Below are positions 15,963 to 24,412 of a stretch of DNA of 64,000 bases, in pieces. This DNA comes from a virus, in IMG/VR virus record IMGVR_UViG_3300023242_000003, positions 1-64,000 of that record, one strand, 5' to 3'. How positions within the stretch are numbered: the first letter of the stretch is position 1; each line of letters opens with the position of its first letter. Made by a program: the position numbers and the translations under genes. The notes beneath the pieces are model-generated. The model made no database searches and had not been told where the DNA came from. It worked only from the letters and a program-made list of their open reading frames with translations.

Positions 15963-15985
15963 TAACTTTGTATGTTACAAAGTTA
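15963..15985. repeat. Inverted repeat upstream of the DNA polymerase promoter
   Basis: TAACTTTGTA-TGT-TACAAAGTTA is a perfect 10-bp inverted repeat with a 3-nt centre. Each arm also contains a TAnnTTTG element. It could be an operator or a pair of divergent promoter cores just upstream of the polymerase promoter. Confidence 0.55.
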
Positions 15986-16016
15986 CGATTTTAATTTTAA
16001 TATTGCAACTAAACAG

Positions 16017-16391
16017 TTATTTTTTTACACTCCCATCTAAGATATTGATAAATAACTCTTCCCTAATAGGTACGATTAAATTACCAGAACCATCTAAGAA
16101 ATCAATTTCAAATTGACCCACATACCTACCAGCGTGGCTAGTTTGGTTTTGATTAAAGTTGAATGTTAAATAAAATTCATCACCTGTACAATCGGTTCTA
16201 GGTTCTACTTGTTCAATAGTAGCTAATTTTTTAGCAATACGTTTAACACCAGTTATAACATCGGTCATGGTAAAAAATATATTTGCGTTTTGAATTTTAT
16301 AGTTAAATTTTTTAAAATCGTTTCTACCATCATTTATTAATTCTAATTTTAATACTGGTAATGTTGAGTCTTTATTTATGTGAAATTCCAT
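16017..16391 (-). CDS. Small tail/baseplate-associated structural protein
   Basis: This 124-residue protein begins MEFHINKDSTLPVLKLELIN. It then alternates predicted beta strands (NIFFTMTDVITGVKRIA, GRYVGQFEIDFLDGSGN) in the manner of the N-terminal domain of phage receptor-binding or baseplate upper proteins. It ends LFINILDGSVKK, which resembles the DILDGGIY ends of the fibres at 735-2188. It lies in a leftward group with two larger appendage proteins (16478-19947). No catalytic motif is visible; role is inferred from neighbours. Confidence 0.45.
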   Translation of the reverse strand: MEFHINKDSTLPVLKLELINDGRNDFKKFNYKIQNANIFFTMTDVITGVKRIAKKLATIEQVEPRTDCTGDEFYLTFNFNQNQTSHAGRYVGQFEIDFLDGSGNLIVPIREELFINILDGSVKK

Positions 16392-16477
16392 AGTTTTTTT
16401 AATATAATTTTTTATTCTTTATCTATAATATAAAATTGGTTGTCTCCATCACCAAAAATTGTTAAATCAGTTTCAAG

Positions 16478-18211
16478 CTATCTATTGCTTGGTAAACCAT
16501 ATTTCCCACCATCTACTTTACAACTGATATCTATATCGTTAAAAGTTATATCACAAATGTTAAACTTAAACTCTGATATTTCACCGATAAAAGTACCAGC
16601 AAAATTTCTCTCTATGTTTAAACCTAAATCATTAATATCTTGCCCATCAAAAGTCATGTTTTCTAGCAATCCTTGTGAACCACCTCCAATACTTAGATTA
16701 AACGGTACGCCAATTTGTTTGGCGTAATATTCGTCTAATCTTTTAGCTACAAACTCTTCAAAATTATCAAAAACGACTTTTAATCTACAATTAACATAAA
16801 TCATTAAACGCCCTTTTCTTCTATTTTTACATATTAATTCTTGTTCAGTATACGTTTCATTTGCAACAAAACGTATACTTATTTTACTCCATTCATCATC
16901 TTTTACAATACCAGCTGGTGAATAATGTTCATCTATTGTAACACCAGTAACATAAATATCGTCACTACACTGACCAGTTAATTTTAAGCTTCTATAACCA
17001 ATACTACCATCGTCTTTAATTCTAAAACCAACAGCGTTATCAATTATGTCTACATCTTTATCTACTTCATATTTAGGTTCGCTATCACCACTATAAGAAC
17101 AAACTGTTTCACGACCATAACCATCACTAGTTCTATTACCACAACCAGTACATGTTTGATTATCTTTTGCTCTACCATAAACCAAAAATGGGTTAGTATA
17201 ATCTGTTTTTTTTGTTTCTAAACTACTAACAAAAATACCACCACCACTATAAGAACAAACTGTTTCACGACCAAATGGTCGGTTGTCTCTACCCGAACCA
17301 CATTTGTTGCACTTATAATTATCATCAGCTCTACCATAAATCAAAAATTGGTTTGTGATTTTTTCAATTTTTATTTGTGGGGGACTTAAAGGCACCATAA
17401 TACTAGATGGTTCATCTAAAATATCAATAGTTGTTTCTTTAATTGTTGTACAAAAATTTGTTATCGTATCAGTACAACCTGTATCAGATGTGCAATTTAT
17501 TGTGCAGCCTGTATTATTTCCATCAAAAATATTCCAAAATTTATTTTCCGCTCTAGTACCCATGTAAAAGAAAAAACCCTTATTGTTAGGGTATAAGTCA
17601 TTTAAAGTAGTGCCAGTATGCGATATTTCTGTTTTATTTAACCAAAAATCAGCAACCCACGCTTTCTTAGTCCTAGTAGGTAATACTTCATATGTTGAAC
17701 CATCTATTTTATAAAAACCTTGATAAAAACCACCGCTTAGCCTTAATTTAGTCCCAATAGGGGTAGTGTCATTAACCAACTCGATAGGGTAAACAAATTG
17801 GTTGGTTGAACCACTAACTAAATTTAATTTTAATCTAAAATCATTAGCTGGTATTGTTAAGTTAGTCGTATTTAAAATATCTAATAAACCAATATTAGAA
17901 TCATCACCAAACGATTTAACATACCTTAACTTACCATTATCTAACCCAGTTAACCCAAAGGTGGGGAAAGTATAACCACTATTAACCGCACCATCCCAAG
18001 CTGCTAAACTAACAATGGTTTCTATACCAACACTATTTTGATAAATCAAAGGGTTATTAAAATCATACCATACAGCTAAACAGCCGTTAGAATCTAACCC
18101 ACCATAATTTATTTCATCTTGGGAATCATTGGCCAAATAAAAGTCCCAATAATCACTATTGGATAATTTTAGGTCTAGTTTGTTAACGTTAAAATTTTTA
18201 ATATTTCCCAT
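16478..18211 (-). CDS. Virion appendage protein with two Cys-rich repeats
   Basis: A 577-residue protein. The N-terminal part (1-200) and C-terminal part (400-577) are beta-rich, and the C-terminal region carries LamG/jelly-roll-like segments (for example EWSKISIRFVANETY and KGRLMIYVNCRLKVVF). Between them are a Cys cluster (Cys236, 240, 246, 254) and two copies of a 36-residue repeat. These are NQFLIYGRADDNYKCNKCG...GRETVCSYSG (287-323) and NPFLVYGRAKDNQTCTGCG...YGRETVCSYSG (340-375), each with CxxC plus a distal Cys. The repeat may bind metal or form disulfides at the fibre surface. The stop is four bases from the S74 fibre gene frame, indicating an operon. The family is not otherwise recognised. 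Confidence 0.55.
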   Translation of the reverse strand: MGNIKNFNVNKLDLKLSNSDYWDFYLANDSQDEINYGGLDSNGCLAVWYDFNNPLIYQNSVGIETIVSLAAWDGAVNSGYTFPTFGLTGLDNGKLRYVKSFGDDSNIGLLDILNTTNLTIPANDFRLKLNLVSGSTNQFVYPIELVNDTTPIGTKLRLSGGFYQGFYKIDGSTYEVLPTRTKKAWVADFWLNKTEISHTGTTLNDLYPNNKGFFFYMGTRAENKFWNIFDGNNTGCTINCTSDTGCTDTITNFCTTIKETTIDILDEPSSIMVPLSPPQIKIEKITNQFLIYGRADDNYKCNKCGSGRDNRPFGRETVCSYSGGGIFVSSLETKKTDYTNPFLVYGRAKDNQTCTGCGNRTSDGYGRETVCSYSGDSEPKYEVDKDVDIIDNAVGFRIKDDGSIGYRSLKLTGQCSDDIYVTGVTIDEHYSPAGIVKDDEWSKISIRFVANETYTEQELICKNRRKGRLMIYVNCRLKVVFDNFEEFVAKRLDEYYAKQIGVPFNLSIGGGSQGLLENMTFDGQDINDLGLNIERNFAGTFIGEISEFKFNICDITFNDIDISCKVDGGKYGLPSNR

Positions 18212-18213
18212 TT

Positions 18214-19947
18214 TTAAAAGCTTTCTAAGTTAGCACGTTTCCACCCAGTGCTTGTTTTAATATATACGTAATCCTCATCTCTAGTGATGTTACCTAATGT
18301 TCCAAACATATCACTAGACGAAGTTGGTGTGTATTGTGGGATTGTTAATGTGTTAGGTTTGAAACCATTGTTTGTGGTCCAGTTACCTTCTGAATCTGTA
18401 ACTAAATCAGCCGATAAACCAAGACCTTTTGCGTGTAAAACCCTAATTCCACCATCAACCCCTGTTTCTGGTGTACCGTTATAATTCAAATCAATATTAT
18501 TATCTTCAGCTAATATTGTTTGTGTTTCTAAAAAATGATTAGATGTTGTGCCAGAAGTTATCTCTTTAATTGCCTCAACTAACAAAGGTATTACCCCATC
18601 AATATGTAATCCTTTATAACCATCTTCATCTTCATTTGTAAACACCAATAAAGGTTCAACAATTTCTACTTGTTGTGCTATGAAACCTAATTTAATAGCA
18701 TTAGTTCCAGCATTTCTATCTTTCCATTGATAAGTAACCCCTTGAAGGGCTTTTATTTTAGCCAACGCACCAGTCAATGGTGTTATGTTTTCTTTAAGTC
18801 GTTCATCCGAAGTATTGGTAGTAAGATTACCATTGGCATCAATTCTAACATCATTAACAGATGCTTGTGATGAAATTCGCTTAATGTTTAAAAAATCAAC
18901 ATATGTTGTATTTCTTAGGTCCCCAAAAATGTCGTTACCTAAAACGATGGTGTACTCAGCGTCAGCGGTTGAAGCAGAACCATAAACAAATGACATAAAA
19001 CCATTAGCTATAGTTTCAGAACCACCAGCATATGACCCATAACCATTTGCTTGTGTTCTAAACCCTTCAGCATGTGAATAACTACCAGTTGCTTGTGTTT
19101 CAAAACCTTCAGCGTGTGATGATTCACCACTAGCTATTGTGCTTTGACCTTCAGCGTGTGATGATTTTCCACTAGCTATTGTGCCAGAACCTTCAGCATG
19201 TGACGCAAAACCAGAGGTTAAACAATTATTTCCTTCTGTAACAGAATAATCGCCACTACCCACACCACCAGAACCACTCAATACTGCTGAAGAAACCCCA
19301 GTTCCAGCCACCCAAATATTTGACGTTGACCCACTAGTACCGCCAGAACTAGGTAAAAAACCAACCATACCTTCAGAGTCGATACACGTCAACACATAGC
19401 CTACTTGTGGGTCATTTGTAACAATTAATCTATCGGTTCTTGTAATACCAGATACGTCAGCCCATATTGTTCTTCCAGTAAAATCTAAAGTTCCAGCTGA
19501 TAAATAAAACAAGTTGTTAGTTTGTACTGTACCACTATAATTTCCACTACCTAAATCATCCATAGTTAAAACATCTACATCGTATGAAAAACCAGTATAT
19601 GTTAAATTTATTAAATTCTCATCAATTACAGTTGTTGTTTCAGAATAAAAAATAGGGTCAATTGTTTGAGTTGTTGCGGAATTAGTGGGTGTTATTGCAG
19701 ATAAATATGGTTCGCCTAAGACCATAATAGGGTCACCCCAAGTAAAATTTGTTGTTGTGTTATTCCCAGAAAAATCACTTAAAACAAAATAATCTTGAGT
19801 GACACCACTAGTTAAAAGGTTTGGACCTGTTGGTAGATTACCAAAAGGTACTCCAAAATTAGTTGCACCAGACAAAACAGTAGTTGTTACTATGTCTTGT
19901 TTAACTTGTCTATTGTTAGAAAAATCTAATTTTGTTCTAAATGCCAT
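18214..19947 (-). CDS. Tail fibre with SHAEG beta-roll repeats and S74 chaperone domain
   Basis: This 577-residue protein has a fibre N-terminus. Six or so YadA-head-like repeats follow (ASHAEGSGTIASGKSSHAEG and onward, residues 249-320), which form trimeric beta-rolls. An intramolecular chaperone of the peptidase S74 type follows, with the cleavage-site motif SDERLKENI (Ser380) and 'LGFIAQQVE' downstream. S74 domains usually end the protein and cleave themselves off after folding the trimer. Here about 120 more residues follow (ending YIKTSTGWKRANLESF), so the domain is internal. This is probably the main receptor-contacting fibre. A phage promoter motif lies upstream at 19956-19971. Confidence 0.8.
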   Translation of the reverse strand: MAFRTKLDFSNNRQVKQDIVTTTVLSGATNFGVPFGNLPTGPNLLTSGVTQDYFVLSDFSGNNTTTNFTWGDPIMVLGEPYLSAITPTNSATTQTIDPIFYSETTTVIDENLINLTYTGFSYDVDVLTMDDLGSGNYSGTVQTNNLFYLSAGTLDFTGRTIWADVSGITRTDRLIVTNDPQVGYVLTCIDSEGMVGFLPSSGGTSGSTSNIWVAGTGVSSAVLSGSGGVGSGDYSVTEGNNCLTSGFASHAEGSGTIASGKSSHAEGQSTIASGESSHAEGFETQATGSYSHAEGFRTQANGYGSYAGGSETIANGFMSFVYGSASTADAEYTIVLGNDIFGDLRNTTYVDFLNIKRISSQASVNDVRIDANGNLTTNTSDERLKENITPLTGALAKIKALQGVTYQWKDRNAGTNAIKLGFIAQQVEIVEPLLVFTNEDEDGYKGLHIDGVIPLLVEAIKEITSGTTSNHFLETQTILAEDNNIDLNYNGTPETGVDGGIRVLHAKGLGLSADLVTDSEGNWTTNNGFKPNTLTIPQYTPTSSSDMFGTLGNITRDEDYVYIKTSTGWKRANLESF

Positions 19948-19955
19948 ATTTATAG

Positions 19956-19971
19956 GTTTTATTATAAATAT
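19956..19971 (-). promoter_or_regulatory. Phage promoter motif of the fibre operon (leftward)
   Basis: The minus strand reads ATATTTATAATAAAAC, 9 nt before the start at 19947. It diverges from an identical motif on the plus strand at 19986-20001. Confidence 0.6.
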
Positions 19972-19985
19972 TCTACTTTTTGAAT

Positions 19986-20001
19986 ATATTTATAATAAAA
20001 C
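19986..20001 (+). promoter_or_regulatory. Phage promoter motif (rightward)
   Basis: ATATTTATAATAAAAC lies 8 nt before ATG 20010. The two identical divergent copies 14 nt apart make this the best example of the phage motif in the window. Confidence 0.6.
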
Positions 20002-20009
20002 GATAATTT

Positions 20010-20501
20010 ATGGCAACATTTAAAAAGAAACAATTTACTGAATCAGTTGGTGGCGATATTTTTTCTGACGGAAGTGATAGAAACGTTACTAATAACAGTG
20101 AAATAGAAACTGGACCAGTTGAAAAACCATACAACGATAATTCTGATTACGAAAAAGGTAGGGCAACAACAACAGATAAAGTATTTGGTCGTTACAGACA
20201 AAATATTCCATGGTTTGCTGTCTATAGTTTTGGTGGTTCTAGGACTGGTGGTGTAGCTGTTAATTATGGTTTAAGGGAATATGATGTAAAAACCATTGTA
20301 AAAAAGAAAACAGTAGAAGAAAAAATAGAAGATTTGGTTAAAAAAAGTAAAACTTCTGATGTTACAGATAAAAACTATAACCCAAAATTAGCTAAAATGA
20401 TTGACACAATTAATGATATTGATTTAACCGATACTCAAATTGAAGACGTTAAAAAAGCATTGGATAGTAAAAAAAATGAAAATAAACCAAAAAATATTTA
20501 A
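20010..20501 (+). CDS. Virion-associated protein of unknown function
   Basis: A 163-residue protein starting MATFKKKQFTESVGGDIFSD. The middle holds an aromatic and Gly-rich patch (FGRYRQNIPWFAVYSFGG, residues 67-84). The last 65 residues are charged and probably helical. It is the first gene of a tightly spaced rightward run (20010-22500) of small proteins. The gaps are 2-14 nt and the run ends in a terminator, so the genes are probably one late transcript. I do not recognise the family; a structural role is suggested only by its strong phage-type promoter and neighbours. Confidence 0.5.
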   Translation: MATFKKKQFTESVGGDIFSDGSDRNVTNNSEIETGPVEKPYNDNSDYEKGRATTTDKVFGRYRQNIPWFAVYSFGGSRTGGVAVNYGLREYDVKTIVKKKTVEEKIEDLVKKSKTSDVTDKNYNPKLAKMIDTINDIDLTDTQIEDVKKALDSKKNENKPKNI

Positions 20502-20503
20502 CA

Positions 20504-20944
20504 ATGAACAGGAATATAAAAGACAAAGTTTTAACTACTGGTAAAGAAGAGGGTAAAAAACACCAAGCATATGCTATGGAATTATCTAGACTTAAATCAG
20601 CAAAAGAAATTTGTCTTAACACCAAAAATTGTGTTGAATATAACACATTAGGTGGCGATGCTAGATTTAATGAAATTGAAACAGTTGTTGAAAACCCTAA
20701 AAAGGCTGATGAGTTCAGAAGAAAAACTCAAAAAGATACAAACCCTAACAATATGTATCAAGATGAAAAATCACCAACTGATATTAATACACCTAGTGTA
20801 TCTAGGAAAAGCAACCATGATGGTGGTGAAAAACATAAAATATTAAATAACTATCAAGCTTTAAGCGAGGGAATAACAAAAGAAATTTCTGAAATCAGAT
20901 ATTTAATAGAATATATGAATAATAACAAAAAACAAAACTTATAA
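20504..20944 (+). CDS. Hypothetical protein, charged
   Basis: A 146-residue, Lys/Glu/Asn-rich protein starting MNRNIKDKVLTTGKEEGKKH. Residues 20-60 and 110-146 look helical, and the middle (NPNNMYQDEKSPTDINTPS) looks disordered. It begins 2 nt after the stop of the preceding gene and ends 4 nt before the next. No domain recognised. It belongs to the same presumed late operon. Confidence 0.45.
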   Translation: MNRNIKDKVLTTGKEEGKKHQAYAMELSRLKSAKEICLNTKNCVEYNTLGGDARFNEIETVVENPKKADEFRRKTQKDTNPNNMYQDEKSPTDINTPSVSRKSNHDGGEKHKILNNYQALSEGITKEISEIRYLIEYMNNNKKQNL

Positions 20945-20947
20945 CAC

Positions 20948-21406
20948 ATGCCACAAGTTTACAATGGTGGGCAATCCCCACTAGAATTTTATGCAATTAA
21001 TGGTAACTCATTATATCCTGGTTCTGGTAGATTAGCGATAATCAATCATTCAGCTATCGGTACTGGAAAATACGCTTTCCAAGGACCTTACAAAAACCCT
21101 CAAATAACAGGTAATGTAAATGATAAATATAGTGCTACCAATACCAATGCTATCGCTGACCAACAATCACCATATAATGGTAAAGGTACTGGTGACGGTC
21201 TTACTCTAGGTGTTTATGCAGCGCCAAAAAATTATAATGGTGGTAACACTGAAGATATTAATGGTACTTTGGGTGTTTTTGGTTCTGGTAGAAACTCCCA
21301 AATAACACTTAACGTTGGTACTTGGGGTTATGGTCCTTATCAAGTTGCTGGAGCTGATTACACATTACCTAACACCGCTCTTAATATAGGACAAATAATT
21401 ATTTAA
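20948..21406 (+). CDS. Gly/Asn-rich small structural-type protein
   Basis: This 152-residue protein is low in charge and rich in Gly, Asn, Tyr and Thr (for example MPQVYNGGQSPLEFYAINGN and TLGVFGSGRNSQITLNVGTW). That composition is typical of beta-rich virion surface or decoration proteins. There is no signal peptide or membrane segment. It sits in the 20010-22500 operon between two charged proteins. The family is not recognised; virion location is inferred from composition and context. Confidence 0.45.
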   Translation: MPQVYNGGQSPLEFYAINGNSLYPGSGRLAIINHSAIGTGKYAFQGPYKNPQITGNVNDKYSATNTNAIADQQSPYNGKGTGDGLTLGVYAAPKNYNGGNTEDINGTLGVFGSGRNSQITLNVGTWGYGPYQVAGADYTLPNTALNIGQIII

Positions 21407-21415
21407 AAAAAGACA

Positions 21416-21895
21416 ATGAAACTTTACAATCTATTTAAAGAAGTTATATTAGAAGAAATTAACAAAACTCGTCAGATTATTTCTGAGGGTGTAGCTGTTA
21501 ATGATGTTAAGGCTGCTATAGATGGTAAATATAACGTAAACATTTTATATAGAGATTATGAAGGTCAAGAACCTAGTAAAAGATATGTTCAAGTTTACAA
21601 TTTAGCTAAGACTAAAGCGGGTAATGATTGTATAAGAGCTTATCAAATTTTTGGTGGTTCTAAAACAACACCAAAAAGTGGTGCTTGGAAAATATTTAGA
21701 CTAGATAGGATTGAAGGTTGGTATCCAACAAATATGAAATGGCAGAACCCAGTATCTGATATTAATTCAGGTATTCCAACATATAATCAAACAGGTGACA
21801 AAAGTATGTCTGTTGTTAATAAAAAGGTTAACCCAGATACATTTACTAGACAAAGAAGCGATATTAGTCAAGCACCAACAAATAAAGAAATATAA
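21416..21895 (+). CDS. WYL-like domain protein, probably head-targeted
   Basis: A 159-residue protein. The N-terminus MKLYNLFKEVILEEINKTRQ-IISEG is an amphipathic helix ending in I-S-E before G (residues 22-25), which fits the (I/L)xE cleavage rule of T4 gp21-type prohead proteases. T4 internal proteins carry a similar N-terminal capsid-targeting helix (MKTYQEFIAEA). Residues 26-105 (VNDVKAAIDGKYNVNILYRD ... CIRAYQIFGG ... WKIFRLDRIEGW) resemble a WYL domain, a ligand- or nucleic-acid-binding SH3-like fold known from transcription regulators. Taken together it may be a packaged protein delivered with the DNA. Both parts of the assignment are inference. Confidence 0.45.
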   Translation: MKLYNLFKEVILEEINKTRQIISEGVAVNDVKAAIDGKYNVNILYRDYEGQEPSKRYVQVYNLAKTKAGNDCIRAYQIFGGSKTTPKSGAWKIFRLDRIEGWYPTNMKWQNPVSDINSGIPTYNQTGDKSMSVVNKKVNPDTFTRQRSDISQAPTNKEI

Positions 21896-21909
21896 AAATA
21901 AAAAGAAAT

Positions 21910-22500
21910 ATGGAAGCACCAGTACCAGTTAATTTATCCGAATTAAGTGGGATATTAGCAAAATCTAGACAAATAATGTCCAAGGTTGAAAATGAAAAAC
22001 CAGTTAAGGAATCAAGAGATAGTGTTATGAGAGAAAGTTATGGCTCTGGTTATGATGAAAAAGATGAAAGAGAAGCAATCTATGAAAATTATGAAACACA
22101 ACAAAATAGTTTTGACCCAACAAATGTTCAAGATTATACTGAAGAACAAGTTATGAATTCTAAATTACCAGCTAACGTAAAAGAAGCTATGATTAAAAAT
22201 AGAATACCTAGACTTAGTGCTCCACCATCTAAATTTACCGCTGAAGATATTTCTAGAATTACAGGTGCTCCAATTAAAAGACCTACACAATCTAGACCAA
22301 TGGTTAATGAAAACATTCAAAAACCACAACAAAATTCTGAAATGGTTACTATTAGTAAAACAGAATTAAAAGAAATGATTAATGAGGGTATAAATACTTT
22401 CTTCAAACAAGTTTATAATAAAACTATAACCGAGGAAACTATTAAGAAAACAATTAACTTGCTAATCAAAGAAGGTAAAATAACACTAAAAAAGAAATAA
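21910..22500 (+). CDS. Hypothetical virion-associated protein
   Basis: A 196-residue polar protein starting MEAPVPVNLSELSGILAKSR. It has a disordered centre rich in Gln, Asn, Pro and Glu, and a helical C-terminus (TISKTELKEMINEGINTFFK then VYNKTITEETIKKTINLLIK). The C-terminal pattern recurs in small structural proteins of large phages, but I cannot name a family. It is the last gene before a strong terminator at 22508-22531 and shares the short intergenic spacing of the preceding four genes. Confidence 0.45.
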   Translation: MEAPVPVNLSELSGILAKSRQIMSKVENEKPVKESRDSVMRESYGSGYDEKDEREAIYENYETQQNSFDPTNVQDYTEEQVMNSKLPANVKEAMIKNRIPRLSAPPSKFTAEDISRITGAPIKRPTQSRPMVNENIQKPQQNSEMVTISKTELKEMINEGINTFFKQVYNKTITEETIKKTINLLIKEGKITLKKK

Positions 22501-22507
22501 TATTAAT

Positions 22508-22531
22508 AAAAAGACCCATATGGGTCTTTTT
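22508..22531. terminator. Terminator after the 20-22.5 kb operon
   Basis: AAAAAGACCCAT and ATGGGTCTTTTT form a perfect 24-nt palindrome with A/T tracts at its ends. It would stop transcription in either direction. Confidence 0.8.
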
Positions 22532-22626
22532 CTATTTACTAATGTTTTTAATAACTTATATTTGGGTATTAATAAAACTTTATACAAATTAACGAAAATT
22601 AATAAAAAAAAAATAAAATAATAAAA

Positions 22627-23906
22627 ATGAAACAAAATAAAACAAACATCACCCCAGTTGGTCGCAAAATAAAGGTATTAGTAATACCTAGCGACAGAAC
22701 TGGGGTGAGCTGAAAAGTTACTTTAGAAGCACCAACCCACATATTGCGTTAGAAAATAAATACCCATCGGAATTCCATGTTGACGTGGATTACGAACCAC
22801 AGTTAAATAATGACGATTGGTTAAAACAATACGATATCATTCACTATCATAGAACACTTGGCCCATACGAACAAATGGAATCTTTAATTGAAAAATTTAA
22901 TTCTTTGGGGATTGTTTCTATTATGGATTTAGATGATTATTGGGCACCAGGCACACACCACCCAGCATATCATTTAATTAAAAATAATGAAATCGATAAA
23001 AAAATACTTAACAACCTTAAAGTTGCTAAAAATATTACAACGACTACTAATTTATTTGCTGACGAAATAAAAAAATTTAATAAAAATGTTTTTGTTTTAC
23101 CTAATGCCATTGACCCCACAGAAAAACAATTCACACCAAACTTACAAAAATCTGACAGAATTAGAATTGGGTGGTTAGGTGGTTCTTCACATTTAAAAGA
23201 TTTAGAAATACTTAACAATGTTGTTGGTTGTTTAAGAGCGGATGGTTTATTAGATAAAGTACAATTTGTATTATGTGGTTTTGATACTAGAGGTACACAT
23301 ACAATGATTGATAGTATTACTGGTGAACAAAAAACTAGGGCTATTAAACCATTGGAAAGCGTTTGGTATAAATATGAACAGATTTTTACTGATAACTATC
23401 AAACGATTAGTCCAGAGTATAAAGATTTTTTAATGAAATTTACTTTAGATGAGTACCCTAATATTAGTAATGAACCGTATAGACGTGTTTGGACTAAACC
23501 AATTTCTACATATGCTTCAAACTATAATTTATTTGATATTTCTCTAGCACCTTTAGAAGAAAACATATTTAACAAAGTTAAAAGTCAATTAAAAGTAATT
23601 GAAGCTGGTTTTCACCATAAAGCTATTATAGCGCAAAACTTTGGGCCGTATAAAATTGATTTAAAAAATACAATCAAATATGGTGGTGGTTTTGATATGA
23701 CAGCCAACAGTGTATTGGTCGATTCAAATAAAAACCATAAAGATTGGTATTCAGCGATAAAAAAATTGATTCAAAACCCAGAAGTTGTGACAGCATTACA
23801 AGAAAATCTTCACAATACAATTAAAGACATCTACTCTATGGATAAAGTTACCGAACAAAGAAGAACTTTATACTTAGATTTACTAAATAACAAAATAACA
23901 AAATAA
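22627..23906 (+). CDS. GT4-like glycosyltransferase with an interrupted N-terminal reading frame
   Basis: The main frame (open from 22692) gives a GT-B type glycosyltransferase: YFRSTNPHIALENKYPSEFH, YDIIHYHRTL, VSIMDLDDYW, VFVLPNAIDP and RIGWLGGSSHLKD are typical of phage GT4-like enzymes. It has no good start of its own. ATG 22627 in another frame encodes MKQNKTNITPVGRKIKVLVI then PSDRTGVS and meets TGA at 22711-22713. This is the missing N-terminal beta strand ('VLVIPSDRTGV' precedes '.YFRS..P' in such enzymes). Skipping the 8 bases TGAAAAGT at 22711-22718 would join GVS directly to YFRS. The gene is therefore either recently broken or translated through a bypass or frameshift. It belongs to a glycan-modification island. 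Confidence 0.7.
22650..22707. repeat. 58-nt quasi-palindrome at the glycosyltransferase 5' end
   Basis: Outer arms CACCCCAGTT (22650-22659) and AACTGGGGTG (22698-22707) are exact complements. TCGC (22662-22665) pairs with GCGA (22691-22694). An inner AGGTATTA-G-TAATACCT (2273-89 of the 22.6 kb line, i.e. 22673-22689) forms the tip. It ends directly at the AGC codon that precedes the in-frame TGA. It could be a hairpin acting on translation, or the source of a template-switch mutation. Confidence 0.75.
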
Positions 23907-23912
23907 CAAATC

Positions 23913-24389
23913 ATGAGTAAAAAAAACGATTTAAAATTAGTATTTGACTTTATAGCTGAATACTTAACTAGCGATGAAGAGCAAACAGAAGTAAGAAAAG
24001 GTAAGGGTTTATTAATCGAAGATTTTAACCCTAAACTTAACACAGAAATATCTGATGACGTAATAACTAAATTAAAATCACCGATTGATAATATCGGTGC
24101 TGATGCTAGTTATATTAAAAACTTAATGGATAGAGTTGAAACTAAAACAAACGACCAAGCACACATAAACAATCAATTAGCTATTCAACGAAAAGAATTT
24201 GGTGTTGAAATTAAAAAACTTAAAGAAAAAATTTCTGAAGATTTAAAAACAGAAAAACTTAATGAAGAAGGTATTGTTGTTTCTGGTGGTACTATTAATG
24301 TAATCACTGAAAATGGTGTTGAAAAAGTTATTGTTGATGATACAGTTTCTAAAACTACATATGAAAAAAAACCTAAAAAACAATACTAA
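23913..24389 (+). CDS. Hypothetical protein with coiled-coil
   Basis: A 158-residue charged protein starting MSKKNDLKLVFDFIAEYLTS. Residues 60-115 (IDNIGADASYIKNLMDRVET, then FGVEIKKLKEKISEDLKTEK) look like a coiled coil, followed by a small beta stretch (GGTINVITENGVEKVIVDD). The 3' end of the gene forms the left arm of the terminator at 24366-24412, so the end of the coding region does double duty. It starts 7 nt after the glycosyltransferase stop. Family not recognised. Confidence 0.5.
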   Translation: MSKKNDLKLVFDFIAEYLTSDEEQTEVRKGKGLLIEDFNPKLNTEISDDVITKLKSPIDNIGADASYIKNLMDRVETKTNDQAHINNQLAIQRKEFGVEIKKLKEKISEDLKTEKLNEEGIVVSGGTINVITENGVEKVIVDDTVSKTTYEKKPKKQY

Positions 24390-24412
24390 AAGACTTGTTT
24401 TTTAGGTTTTTT
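24366..24412 (+). terminator. Strong terminator overlapping the gene 3' end
   Basis: AAAAAACCTAAAAAACAA (24366-24383) pairs perfectly with TTGTTTTTTAGGTTTTTT (24395-24412), an 18-bp stem with an 11-nt loop. The left arm lies in the last codons of the upstream gene. The right arm supplies the -33 TTG of the next promoter. Confidence 0.8.

Noticed and set aside
22557-22564. TATATTTG as a host-type promoter for the glycosyltransferase
   Set aside because: The -7 box matches, but no TTG is found 19-21 nt upstream, so I do not call it a promoter.
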